From NCBI RefSeq assembly GCF_014697415.1, contig NZ_JACJRT010000007.1, forward strand, positions 1-64,000: 64,000 bases of DNA. Reading direction: 5' to 3'. Below are positions 1 through 7,888 of the stretch, piece by piece (position 1 is the stretch's first letter; each line of letters opens with the position of its first letter). Position numbers and translations under genes: made by a program. Under the pieces are notes generated by a model. The model was not told where the DNA came from. It worked only from the letters and a program-made list of their open reading frames with translations, and made no database searches. This DNA is from Cyanobium sp. FACHB-13342. Its GTDB lineage: Bacteria > Cyanobacteriota > Cyanobacteriia > PCC-6307 > Cyanobiaceae.

Positions 1-272
1 TCGGGCTGCACCTGCTGGATGATCCGAATCAGGTTGGTGCTGTCCGTCAGGTCGCCGTAGTGCAGCAGGAGGCGCGGGTCGCTCTCGTGGGGATCCTGGT
101 AGAGGTGATCGATGCGAGCGGTGTTGAAGCTGCTGGCGCGGCGCTTGATGCCGTGCACCGTGTAGCCCTTCTCCAGCAGCAGTTCCGCCAGGTAGCTGCC
201 GTCTTGCCCGGTGATGCCGGTGATCAGGGCGACACGCCCTTTGCAGTCAACGAACGTGGGGCTGAGGGTCAT
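1..272 (-). CDS. gmd: GDP-mannose 4,6-dehydratase, N-terminal part
   Basis: Partial gene running off the left edge; the first 90 residues are present. GDP-mannose 4,6-dehydratase makes GDP-4-keto-6-deoxymannose, the precursor of GDP-fucose or GDP-rhamnose for surface polysaccharides. The protein starts [19 protein letters not shown] and shows the Rossmann signature [19 protein letters not shown], then [18 protein letters not shown] and [15 protein letters not shown], all diagnostic of Gmd. Start is the ATG at 272. It is divergent from the polysaccharide-export operon about 1.1 kb away, so it may supply sugar nucleotides to that pathway (inference). Confidence 0.93.
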   Translation of the reverse strand, partial: MTLSPTFVDCKGRVALITGITGQDGSYLAELLLEKGYTVHGIKRRASSFNTARIDHLYQDPHESDPRLLLHYGDLTDSTNLIRIIQQVQP

Positions 273-489
273 CGGCTGGGGGAAGAGGCTTGAGTGGAAA
301 CAGTGGTGTCGTTGGCGATGCCAAGTCGCTCAAAAACAGCCTTTGAGGTTCTGTACAGGCTGTACGGAAGTCTGGACAGTGCTTGGAGAAGTGATGGTGG
401 TGCTCATCGCAGCGCCATCGGTAGAAGACGAGAAACGCTTGGCGGCTCAGTGGAGCAACCCCATATCCTCCGATGTGGTGGATGACCGG

Positions 490-702
490 TCAGCGATAGA
501 CCTCGCGACGATGGCCGACGCGCACCACCAAGATCATCAGTTCGCTGCGCTGCCATTCGTAGACGACGCGGTAGCGCCCTACACGCAACCGCCGCAGTCC
601 CTCAAATTCACCCTTGAGTGAAGAGCCGGCGGCTGGGGTGTCGCAGAGCAGGTCGATGGCCTCAACCACCCGCAGCCGGTCAGCTTTCGGCAGCGCGGCC
701 AA
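490..702 (-). CDS. RelE/ParE-type toxin, start unclear or frameshifted
   Basis: Seventy residues from the TTG at 702, with a ParE/RelE-like core: KADRLRVVEAIDLL, a central LKGEFEGLRRLRVGRYRVVYEW and a basic end VGHRREVYR. Such toxins are usually 80-95 residues ribonucleases or gyrase poisons. The reading frame stays open upstream and reads WSLSKSRSAAKALAALPK, which looks like the missing N-terminal helix, but it has no ATG, GTG or TTG. An ATG at 742, overlapping the antitoxin end, reads MLVAE in another frame and would join this one after a one-base shift. The gene follows the RHH antitoxin directly. It may be a disabled toxin or use a CTG start at 732. Confidence 0.6.
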   Translation of the reverse strand: MAALPKADRLRVVEAIDLLCDTPAAGSSLKGEFEGLRRLRVGRYRVVYEWQRSELMILVVRVGHRREVYR

Positions 703-728
703 CGCCTTCGCCGCAGAACGGCTCTTGC

Positions 729-959
729 TCAGCGACCAGCATCCGCAGCGAACAGCGCATTTCGAACCTCAAGCCAGTCGAGCACAGGGTCGGCAGGGTC
801 CTTCAAGGCTGCCACCCCGGAGCGCAAATCCTCGATGTCGTCGAGGTAGTACTCGATGGCCTGGCGAATGATGTCGGCCCGGCAGCGGTTGAGCTGCTGG
901 GCCGCTGCATCAAGCTCGGCGCCGCGGGTGTCGGGGAGGCGGGCCGTGACTTGAACCAT
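729..959 (-). CDS. Ribbon-helix-helix antitoxin
   Basis: Seventy-six residues. The start MVQVTARLPDTRGAELDAAA followed by RCRADIIRQAIEYYLDD is the beta-strand plus two-helix pattern of CopG/RHH DNA-binding antitoxins; the acidic tail DPADPVLDWLEVRNALFAAD would bind the toxin. ATG 959 is preferred over the GTG at 968 because it places the beta strand at residues 2-8, as usual for the family. It is first in a two-gene unit with the RelE-type toxin. An 11-base palindrome at 985-995 lies 26 bases upstream of the start and could be its own operator. Confidence 0.72.
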   Translation of the reverse strand: MVQVTARLPDTRGAELDAAAQQLNRCRADIIRQAIEYYLDDIEDLRSGVAALKDPADPVLDWLEVRNALFAADAGR

Positions 960-984
960 GGGAGTCACTGCGAGATCGCGGAGA

Positions 985-995
985 TGTCAATGACA
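985..995. promoter_or_regulatory. Palindrome upstream of RHH antitoxin, candidate operator
   Basis: TGTCA-A-TGACA is a perfect 5-base dyad around a central A. On the minus strand it contains TTGACA, the consensus -35 hexamer, so a repressor bound here would cover the promoter of the toxin-antitoxin unit. RHH antitoxins commonly repress their own operon through such short palindromes; the assignment here is by position only. Confidence 0.4.
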
Positions 996-1131
996 TTTTT
1001 CTAGGCTGCGGCCCCAGGCATCAGGCCTTGATCAGCTGGAACGGCTCTTGGTGCACCGAGGCCCCTCCAGGCTGGCAGGGTGTGCGCCAACTACGTCGAA
1101 CCGGATCCGGCGGACGTGGCTTTACGGATAA

Positions 1132-1152
1132 TTAGTCGCACTTTTCGACTAA
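1132..1152. promoter_or_regulatory. Dyad TTAGTCG-N7-CGACTAA, candidate operator
   Basis: Two perfect 7-base arms, TTAGTCG (1132-1138) and CGACTAA (1146-1152), are separated by seven bases. The 14-base centre-to-centre spacing is not far from one helical turn and a half, and no T-run follows, so a protein-binding site is more likely than a terminator. It lies about 210 bases upstream of the polysaccharide-export operon, in the A+T-rich part of the intergenic region where a promoter would be expected. Confidence 0.4.
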
Positions 1153-1362
1153 AACGCTGTGTGAAGGGGAGGAATCCTCAACCCTCTCGCCTCAGCACAA
1201 CAAAGATCGCACAGCGAAGCCCTCAACTCCAGGATGCAGAAAACGCATAATTTGCAGATTTGAAGCTTTGCCTTGGCCGCTTCCAGTGCGTCCAGCGGCC
1301 ACTCCGCTGCAGATCAGCACGCTCCGGGGCGGTAGGGTCGCTCCAGGAAATTTTCCATCCCG

Positions 1363-2514
1363 GTGCAACCGTTGCGACGACGAGTTTGGTGGGTGGGCAC
1401 GGCCGTGGCATTGGCCGTTCTGGGCCTACAACCCAGCCTAGCCAACACCCCATCAAACCCGGCAGCCGCCAGTCGCAGCCGGGTCGTCTACGACAGCTAC
1501 ATCCTCGGCCCGGGCGACACCCTGCAGATCGAGCTGCTCGACATCCCCGAGCTCAGCGGCACGGTGTCGATCGGCCCCGACGGCACCCTCTATCTGCCCC
1601 GCCTGCGTGCTCTCTACGTGGAAGGGCTCACGGTGGAGGAGCTGCGCTACTTCCTCACCGAGCAGTTCAAGCGCTACGTGCGCCAGCCCGAGATCTACAT
1701 CCGCCCGGTGGGCTACCGCCCGATTCGCATCTACGTGGGCGGAGAGGTGAAGCGGCCGGGCTATTACACCCTGAGTGGCGTGCAAGCCACTACGGAAGAC
1801 CTCACAGATCCCAACACCACCCCTGAGGTGGCCAGCGGCTCGGCAGCCCTGGGACAGGGACTCACCACCCGCAAGAGCAGCAGCGCCGGCGGCAGCAGCT
1901 CCGCCACCCTGTTCCCCACCGTGTTCGACGCGATCCGCACCGCCCAAGGGATCACCCCCTACTCCAACCTGGCCGAGGTGCAAGTCACCCGGCGCCAGCC
2001 CGTGAGTGCCGGCGGCGGCAAGATCCGCACCCAGCTCAACTTCCTCACCTTGATCACCGAGGGGGATGAATCCCAGAACATCCGCCTCTTTGACGGCGAC
2101 GTGGTGAGCGTGGCCAAGAGCCCCGTGGTGCTGCGCGAGCAGGTGCTCAAAGCCGGGCAAACCAACCTCAGCCCCCAGTTCATCCAGGTGTACGTGAGTG
2201 GCCGGGTGAAGACCCCCGGCGGCGTCACCCTGCCCCAGGGCTCCGCCCTCAACCAGGCCCTCAACCTCGCCGGCGGTCCTTCCCTGCTGCGCGGCAAGGT
2301 GGAATTCATCCGCTTCACCCGCGAAGGCGAACTGGATCGCCGCCTGTTCACCTACAACCCCAACGCCGCTAGCGATTCGACGGCCAATCCCATCCTGATG
2401 GCCGGCGACATCATCCGCGTGCAGGATTCGGCCCTCTCCGCCAGCATCAGCGTGATGAACGAGCTCACCGGCCCCTTCGTGGGGGTGTACTCGGTGTACA
2501 GCCTGTTCCGCTGA
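1363..2514 (+). CDS. Outer-membrane polysaccharide export protein (Wza-like, SLBB)
   Basis: 383 residues. Residues 1-28 are a basic-hydrophobic signal peptide (MQPLRRRVWWVGTAVALAVL). A polysaccharide-export domain follows at about 45-115 (YILGPGDTLQIELLDIPELS, with GPDGTLYLPRL), then SLBB segments at about 120-255 (RIYVGGEVKRPGYYTL) and 265-360 (QVYVSGRVKTPGGVTLPQGS). The family forms the periplasmic and outer-membrane conduit for capsule or exopolysaccharide. GTG 1363 was chosen for the signal peptide; AGGA lies about 12 bases upstream. The insert at about 142-190 is long, Ser/Ala/Gly-rich and probably disordered. First gene of a tight operon; its TGA overlaps the next ATG by one base. Confidence 0.88.
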   Translation: MQPLRRRVWWVGTAVALAVLGLQPSLANTPSNPAAASRSRVVYDSYILGPGDTLQIELLDIPELSGTVSIGPDGTLYLPRLRALYVEGLTVEELRYFLTEQFKRYVRQPEIYIRPVGYRPIRIYVGGEVKRPGYYTLSGVQATTEDLTDPNTTPEVASGSAALGQGLTTRKSSSAGGSSSATLFPTVFDAIRTAQGITPYSNLAEVQVTRRQPVSAGGGKIRTQLNFLTLITEGDESQNIRLFDGDVVSVAKSPVVLREQVLKAGQTNLSPQFIQVYVSGRVKTPGGVTLPQGSALNQALNLAGGPSLLRGKVEFIRFTREGELDRRLFTYNPNAASDSTANPILMAGDIIRVQDSALSASISVMNELTGPFVGVYSVYSLFR

Positions 2515-4235
2515 TGAGCCCCTCCCTGCCCCAGGCTCAGCCCCACCCTGCGCCGGCCGACGACGAGATCGACCTTGGCCAGCTGGCTGCCTCCCTGCGC
2601 CGCCGCTGGCGCCTGATTGCCCAGGTGGCCGGCGGCACCCTGCTGCTCTCCGCCGCTGTCACCCTGCTGCAAAAGCCGGTGTGGGAAGGGGAGTTCCAGA
2701 TCGTGCTGGCCAGTAGCGAAGGCTCCGGCGGCAAGCTGGCCCAGCTCGCGGCCGCGAATCCCATGCTGGCCGGGCTGGCGGGCCTCGGCAGCAGCGGTGG
2801 CAAAGACAGCCTCGAAACCGAAGTGAAGGTGCTGGAGAGCCCTTCGGTACTCAAGCCGGTGTTCGACTTCGTCAAAACCAGCAAGCTGCGCGCCGGTGAA
2901 AACGTGGACCGCCTGCGCTATGCCGACTGGCTCAAGGACAACCTCGAGATCAAGCTGGAAAAGGGCACGTCCGTGCTCAACATCGCCTACCGCGACTCCG
3001 ACCAGGCCTTAATCCTGCCGGTGATTGAGCGCATCTCCAAGGCCTACCAGGACTACTCCGGCCGGGATCGCCGCCGCGACATTGCCAACGCGGTGACCTA
3101 CCTCCAAGGACGGATCACCGTTCTCGCCCCCAAGGCGGAGGCCTCCATGCGCCAGGCCCAAGCCTTCGCTCTGGCCAACGGACTGGGCCTTCAGGACGGC
3201 CTGCCCGCCGCCAGCGCTGAGATGGCCGGTGGCGGCGGCGGATCATCAGCAGGCACCGGTGGCTCCGTGGAGGCCAGTCGCATGGCCGCCCAGGCCCAGG
3301 TCATCGCCCTGCGCCAGCAACTCACCAACGCCAAAGCGGCCGGCAGCGCCGTGCTCTTCCAGGCTCCCCAGCTGGAGGCCAACAAGGAGCTCTACACGCG
3401 CTACCAGGATGTGGAGGCTGATCTGGCTGAAAAACGCAGCCGGCTCAAGGAGGGCGACCCCATCATCCGTGCCCTGCTGCGCGAACAGGCGGCCCTGGCC
3501 AGCACCTTGAATCGCGAAACGATTGCCCTGCTGCAAGGCCAGCTGGCCACCGCCGAGGCCCGCCTGCAATCCGCCTCCCGGCCCAAAGACGTGGTGCTGC
3601 AGCATCGCCAGCTGGTGCGCCAAGCCCTGCGCGAAGAGAAGACTCTCACTGAACTGGAAAACCAGCTGCAGTTGGCCTCCCTGGAGCAGGCCAAGCAAAC
3701 CGAACCCTGGGAGTTGATCTCCACCCCCACCCTGCTCGACAAGCCCGTGTCCCCCAGCAAGGGCCGCAACCTGGGCTTGGGGCTCCTGGCCGGCCTGGTG
3801 CTCGGCTCCGGCGCGGCCCTGGTGGCCGAGCGCCGCAGCGGCCGGGTGTTCGCCACCGACGAGCTCCAGGCCGCCCTGCCCGGCCCCCTGCTGGCCCGCC
3901 TCGATCCCGCCGCGCCCGAAGGCTGGGCCCCCACCCTGGCCCTGCTGGCCTCGGGCCCCCTGGCCGGGGCGTCCAGCGTGGCCCTGATCCCAGCGGCCGG
4001 CCCAGGCGAGCCGGAGCTGGCCGAGGCCCTGCAGCGGGCCCTCCAGCAGCGCACCCCCGGCGCCCAGGTGCTCGGCACCAGCGATCTGGTGGCCGCCGGC
4101 GCCTGCCAGGCCCAGCTGCTGGTGGCCCGTCCAGGCGTCATCACCCGCCCCCAGCTCGACGCCCTGCGCCAGCAGCTCCAGCTCCAGGGCAAACCCGCCC
4201 TGGGTTGGCTGCTGCTCCAGAGCCCGGATGCCTAG
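2514..4235 (+). CDS. Polysaccharide co-polymerase (Wzz/Wzc-like) with degenerate kinase domain
   Basis: 573 residues. A membrane helix at about 30-53 (WRLIAQVAGGTLLLSAAVTL) begins a Wzz domain, a long coiled-coil periplasmic arm spans about 190-390, a proline motif DKPVSPSKG precedes the second helix near 418-437 (LGLGLLAGLVLGSGAALV). Wzc-type proteins control chain length and end in a cytoplasmic tyrosine kinase. Here the corresponding stretch, about 440-573, has the fold-like alternation but no P-loop: where a GxGKS/T motif belongs it reads SVALIPAAGPGEPELAEAL. No Walker B aspartates or Tyr cluster are visible. It is coupled to the exporter gene by a one-base overlap and overlaps the next gene by eight bases. 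Confidence 0.85.
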   Translation: MSPSLPQAQPHPAPADDEIDLGQLAASLRRRWRLIAQVAGGTLLLSAAVTLLQKPVWEGEFQIVLASSEGSGGKLAQLAAANPMLAGLAGLGSSGGKDSLETEVKVLESPSVLKPVFDFVKTSKLRAGENVDRLRYADWLKDNLEIKLEKGTSVLNIAYRDSDQALILPVIERISKAYQDYSGRDRRRDIANAVTYLQGRITVLAPKAEASMRQAQAFALANGLGLQDGLPAASAEMAGGGGGSSAGTGGSVEASRMAAQAQVIALRQQLTNAKAAGSAVLFQAPQLEANKELYTRYQDVEADLAEKRSRLKEGDPIIRALLREQAALASTLNRETIALLQGQLATAEARLQSASRPKDVVLQHRQLVRQALREEKTLTELENQLQLASLEQAKQTEPWELISTPTLLDKPVSPSKGRNLGLGLLAGLVLGSGAALVAERRSGRVFATDELQAALPGPLLARLDPAAPEGWAPTLALLASGPLAGASSVALIPAAGPGEPELAEALQRALQQRTPGAQVLGTSDLVAAGACQAQLLVARPGVITRPQLDALRQQLQLQGKPALGWLLLQSPDA

Positions 4236-6189
4236 GCCTCGGGCCCAGCTGCTGCCCCTCGCCGCGGCCCTGCTCAGCCTGGGTTCCAGCGGCCTGGCGC
4301 AGCCCGGCTGGGCCCAGCCCCAATGGCAGCCCCTCGCCCCCTCAGGCGCCGGATCTGGGGTGCCTGCCAGCCCCACCGGCTGGAGCCCCGTGCCACCGGC
4401 CACCGATCCGGCCCTGCCCGGTGCCAGCTGGCAGCCCGTGCCCCCCGGCGACCCCGGCAGCAGCACTCCTCCCCAATGGGCTCCGGTGCCCGCCGGTGAT
4501 CCTTCGCTGGCGCCGCCGGCCGAGGCCAGCTCCGCTCCAGGCTCCGGAGCGAGCCCCCCCACCAGCGCTGCCGAGGCCGAGGCCGTGTTGGCCGGCCTGC
4601 TGCCCAGCCGGGCCGACTACCTGCCCCTGCTGCGCCTGGGCCCCCTACCCACCGCCTGGCTGCTGGATGAAAGCCTGGCCCAGCTCAGCTTCCAGCAGGT
4701 GAGCCCCGGCGATGGCGGTGAGGCCGGCGGCAGCGGCAACCAGAACTATGGCTTCCGCGCCGATGTGGGCCTCTCCAGGGCGCTGCTGGTGTCGCTCACC
4801 TACACCTACGCCGACGACCCCCTGTTTGCGCCCATCCCCAGCCGGCCCAGCCAGCCCGCCAACTACTGGAATGCGGCCGGTGCCAGCCTGCGCGGCCGCC
4901 TCGCCGGAGGCCCCAACTGGCAGCTCGCCGCCGAAGGAGCCCTCGAGCTCTTCACCGTGGGCAGCGGCTGCGGCGGCACCGTGAGCTGCGACGGGCCCGG
5001 CACCCCCAACATCTTCAACGACTCCGGCCAGCTGGTGTTCACCCGCAACTGGGTGGGGGCCCTCTCGCTGCCCCTCACCTGGCAGGCCAGCCGCCAGCTG
5101 CAGCTCTCGCTGGTGCCAGCGGTGAGCTTCTTGCCCGACTTCCAGGGCGCCGACCAGGGCGGCGCTGGGGAGTTCTACGGCACCACCATCAGCCTGGGCC
5201 TGGGGGCCAGCTACCGGCTCGGCAACCAGGTGCAGCTGTTCGGCTCGGCGTTGCTGCCCTTCGGGCCCGGCACCAATGCCTTTGATGGCGATCTGGTGTA
5301 CTCCCGCGTGCCGATCCTCACCGCCGGCGCCAACATCGCGGTGAACCCCCGCATCGGCCTGGAAGCCAGCATCACCAACGGCTTTGGCCTCAGCCCGGCC
5401 ACCGCCATCCTGGCCCTGCCCAGCGCGCCCACCGAGCCCATGCTCAATGGGCGCTTCACCTGGAATCCCGGTGCCATGGATTCCCCCAGCCCCCGCTACA
5501 GCCGCCGCCAGGCCTCCCTGGCCCTCGGGGGCCTCAGCGTCAACACCGCCCTCACCCCCGCCGACGGCACCACCCAGCTCTGGCTCAATGGCGACAGCCG
5601 CGGCAACCTCTTCGGCGGCGCCGGCTACTCGGTGTCCAACGACTTCCAATTCCAGCTGGCGGCCGGTGTGTTCAACGGCATCGAGCCCCGCAACGACTTC
5701 GTGAACACCTACGCCGGCGATGGCGGCCCCAACCTGCGCTTCGGCGGCAAGGCGATGGTGTTCCGCCCCAGCAAAAGCCTGCCCCTCTGGGCCGCTGGCC
5801 GCATCTCCGTGGGCCGCAACGAAGACGCCAGCAGCAAGCAGGGCTACCTCTTCTTCGAAACCATCAACACCTGGGAGGCCAGCCCCACCCTGGCCTTCAA
5901 CCTCAACCCCAAACTGGCCTGGAGCGGATCCGGCACCAGTTGGGGCGTGGGCCTGGGGGCCAACCTGCAGCTGGGGCCCAGCTTTCAGCTGATCCCGGAA
6001 GTGAATCTGGTGGCCACCGATCTGGGCGGCACCAATGGCTCCAACGGCAGCCTGGCCCTGCGCTGGCTCGCCTCCCGCAGCACCACCGTGGACGTCTATG
6101 TGTCCAATGCGGCCGGCCTCTACGACCTCGGCCAGCTGCTCGGCAACGACCAGGTGCGTGTGGGTGCCCGGCTCGGCTTCAGCTTCTGA
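4228..6189 (+). CDS. Predicted outer-membrane beta-barrel protein of the export operon
   Basis: 653 residues, not matched to a named family. Residues 1-28 form a signal peptide (LLPLAAALLSLGSSGLAQPG). Residues about 31-95 are a proline-rich linker with four tryptophan-proline repeats (WQPLAPSG, WSPVPPAT, WQPVPPGD, WAPVPAGD). From about 150 to the end the sequence alternates polar and hydrophobic residues with many Gly, Asn and aromatic positions, such as LSLVPAVSFLPDFQ, RIGLEASITNGFGLSP and QVRVGARLGFSF. The terminal Phe is the classic outer-membrane barrel signature. Overlap with the co-polymerase gene suggests a role in polysaccharide secretion (inference). Confidence 0.7.
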   Translation: MPRPRAQLLPLAAALLSLGSSGLAQPGWAQPQWQPLAPSGAGSGVPASPTGWSPVPPATDPALPGASWQPVPPGDPGSSTPPQWAPVPAGDPSLAPPAEASSAPGSGASPPTSAAEAEAVLAGLLPSRADYLPLLRLGPLPTAWLLDESLAQLSFQQVSPGDGGEAGGSGNQNYGFRADVGLSRALLVSLTYTYADDPLFAPIPSRPSQPANYWNAAGASLRGRLAGGPNWQLAAEGALELFTVGSGCGGTVSCDGPGTPNIFNDSGQLVFTRNWVGALSLPLTWQASRQLQLSLVPAVSFLPDFQGADQGGAGEFYGTTISLGLGASYRLGNQVQLFGSALLPFGPGTNAFDGDLVYSRVPILTAGANIAVNPRIGLEASITNGFGLSPATAILALPSAPTEPMLNGRFTWNPGAMDSPSPRYSRRQASLALGGLSVNTALTPADGTTQLWLNGDSRGNLFGGAGYSVSNDFQFQLAAGVFNGIEPRNDFVNTYAGDGGPNLRFGGKAMVFRPSKSLPLWAAGRISVGRNEDASSKQGYLFFETINTWEASPTLAFNLNPKLAWSGSGTSWGVGLGANLQLGPSFQLIPEVNLVATDLGGTNGSNGSLALRWLASRSTTVDVYVSNAAGLYDLGQLLGNDQVRVGARLGFSF

Positions 6190-6278
6190 GCCGCCCCGCG
6201 CCTCACAAAGCCCCCGCCGCCCCCTGACAAACGCCCGGGCGGCAGGCAGGATCGAAGCAGACCCGCCAGCCGGCCTCG

Positions 6279-6731
6279 ATGACCCCCGCCCCCGACCAAC
6301 CGGCATCCAGCGCCCAAGGCGCCGGCGCCAATGGAGCAGCTCTGGCCTGGGTGCCCTGGCTGCAGGCGGGCGTCACCGCCATGCTCGTGGTGCTGTTTGT
6401 GGTGATCGTGGGCAAAACCCGCCAGCAGAACGCCACCATCCGCCAGCTGCAGGAGCGGGTGCAGGGCCTGGAGAACAGCCGCGCCCTCGACCGCACCACC
6501 GGCCTGGAGGAGCAGCTGCGCACCACCGTGGAACGGCTGCAGGCCGTGGAGCGCAACAGCGCCCGCATCCAGGCCCTCAGCGGCGAAAACGCCAACCTGC
6601 GCCTGGAGCTGCGCCGGCAGCAGGCCACCCGCGACGCCGGCGTTGACACCCTGCCGCCCCTGCCCAAGCTCGATGAGCCCCTGGCGCCGCCTCCCCAGCC
6701 ATCGCCCAAGCCTCCTGCCGCCGCCAACTGA
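6279..6731 (+). CDS. Membrane-anchored coiled-coil protein, unknown function
   Basis: 150 residues. One transmembrane helix at about 24-45 (WVPWLQAGVTAMLVVLFVVI) is followed by a heptad-rich coiled coil at about 48-118 (QNATIRQLQERVQGLENS, LEEQLRTTVERLQAVERN) and a proline-rich tail (PPQPSPKPPAAAN). No enzyme motif is visible. It begins 89 bases after the barrel gene in the same direction, so it is probably the last gene of the export operon. It ends six bases before the convergent regulator gene. A structural or scaffold role across the periplasm is possible but not shown. Confidence 0.6.
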   Translation: MTPAPDQPASSAQGAGANGAALAWVPWLQAGVTAMLVVLFVVIVGKTRQQNATIRQLQERVQGLENSRALDRTTGLEEQLRTTVERLQAVERNSARIQALSGENANLRLELRRQQATRDAGVDTLPPLPKLDEPLAPPPQPSPKPPAAAN

Positions 6732-6737
6732 GCGGGC

Positions 6738-7667
6738 TCAGATCAGCCAGTGCAGGCCGTTCTGGTTGGCGGCAGGCGACTGGCGCAGCTGCCGCGACAG
6801 CTGCTTGAAGTTGGTCTCGAACTGGCCGTCTTCGATCACATCGCGGTGGCCCAACACCGCCCCCACCTCCACGATCTGCAGGGGGTAGGCCAGCGGCTCC
6901 ACCCCATCGGCAGCCGCCACCAGGCCGTCGTGGGGGCCGCCATAGCTGAGCGAGTGGCCGTCGGCCGCGGCGCCTTGCCAATCGCTCCAGCCATAGGTGC
7001 GCAGCGGGGTGGGGCTGGTGGCCAGGCCGTTGTCCTGGAGATGGCGAATCAGCAGGGGCGCCACGCCCACCGGCAAGGACGGGGACGGGAAGCGGCGCAG
7101 CTGCTCCGGGGTCAACGCCGCCGTTTGCCGCAGGGGATGGTTGCGGTGGGCAAACAGCTGCAGGGTCCAGCGGCAGATCGGCACGGCCATCAGGGTCTGG
7201 GTGAGCCCGAGCCGCGTGCTGCGCAGGCGGTTGAAGGGCGTGGGCAACAGCTGGGCAAATTCGAGCAGGCCCCCCAGCCAGAAATCCACCAGCCGCTGCT
7301 CGAGCAGCGAGGCCACCCCCCAGCTGTCCATCTGCCGCAGCGGCAAACAGCGGGCCCCACTCTGGCCATCGGGCTGAAACAGGCTGACCAGCTGCCACCC
7401 CACCCCAAAACGGAATTGGCCCACCCGCACCCGGCGCATCTGGGCGGCCTGGCGCAGGGAGGCGAGCACATCGCCATTGCGGCTGGAGCCATAGCGGCCA
7501 TCCACCCGGTCAAAACCCAGATCAAATTGTTGACTGAAGGCCCGATAACGCCTGGAACAACTGCTTTGGGACATTCCCAGCTCCCGAGCTACAGCCGTGG
7601 TGCTATGGAGCAGCTCGAGATAATCGAGAATGTCAAGATCATCGACAAACGAATCATTGAACGGCAC
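6738..7667 (-). CDS. Atypical LysR-like transcriptional regulator
   Basis: 309 residues. A winged-helix segment lies at about 10-48: ILDYLELLHSTTAVARELG, then MSQSSCSRRYRAFSQQFDL, in the LysR pattern. The rest (about 80-290) resembles a periplasmic-binding-protein effector domain (VRVGQFRFGVGWQLVSLF, LGLTQTLMAVPICRWTLQLF). The start is the GTG at 7667, with GGGGGAG seven bases upstream as ribosome-binding site. LysR proteins usually control a divergent neighbour; here the upstream gene is in the same direction, so the target is unclear. The upstream region is A+T-richer than the surrounding genes, which may indicate transfer. Confidence 0.62.
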   Translation of the reverse strand: MPFNDSFVDDLDILDYLELLHSTTAVARELGMSQSSCSRRYRAFSQQFDLGFDRVDGRYGSSRNGDVLASLRQAAQMRRVRVGQFRFGVGWQLVSLFQPDGQSGARCLPLRQMDSWGVASLLEQRLVDFWLGGLLEFAQLLPTPFNRLRSTRLGLTQTLMAVPICRWTLQLFAHRNHPLRQTAALTPEQLRRFPSPSLPVGVAPLLIRHLQDNGLATSPTPLRTYGWSDWQGAAADGHSLSYGGPHDGLVAAADGVEPLAYPLQIVEVGAVLGHRDVIEDGQFETNFKQLSRQLRQSPAANQNGLHWLI

Positions 7668-7734
7668 CTAAAGCTCCCCCAGGCAAGGGAGCAGCAATCC
7701 CGGAAACTCAACCGTCGAGCAGGGATGAAGCACC

Positions 7735-7764
7735 AATATAAATCAGTCGAAAGAGTATTAACAA
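7735..7764 (-). promoter_or_regulatory. Candidate sigma-70 promoter of the LysR-like gene
   Basis: On the minus strand TTGTTA (7764-7759) and TATATT (7740-7735) are separated by 18 bases, a good -35/-10 pair in an A+T-rich stretch. Transcription would begin near 7728, about 60 bases before the GTG start at 7667. Confidence 0.45.
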
Positions 7765-7787
7765 AAGAAAGGTCGACAATCCAGTGT

Positions 7788-7806
7788 CTATGCAGAAAAA
7801 GCATAG
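7788..7806. repeat. Short hairpin CTATGC-N7-GCATAG
   Basis: Perfect 6-base arms around AGAAAAA, in the region between the permease and regulator genes. It lies just upstream of the candidate promoter and could be an operator or a transcript-end structure. Confidence 0.35.
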
Positions 7807-7888
7807 ATCTATCCAGGCAGGCATTCGGGGCTTGGCGCCGCGATCTCGCAACAATCCCAAGGCACGCCATGCTTGCACACCAACGGCC

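Larger units (their letters stand above)
960..1362. other. Intergenic region, divergent control region
   Basis: About 400 bases without a convincing gene, between the divergent antitoxin unit and the polysaccharide-export operon. It holds the two dyads listed separately (985-995 and 1132-1152). Around the second one the sequence is richer in A and T (ATAATTAG ... ACTTTTCGACTAAAACG) than the genes on either side. No RNA gene or clear terminator was seen. Confidence 0.6.

Noticed and set aside
273-489. Possible small gene between gmd and the toxin
   Set aside because: Open frames on both strands are short, lack ribosome-binding sites and show no domain; probably the gmd promoter region.
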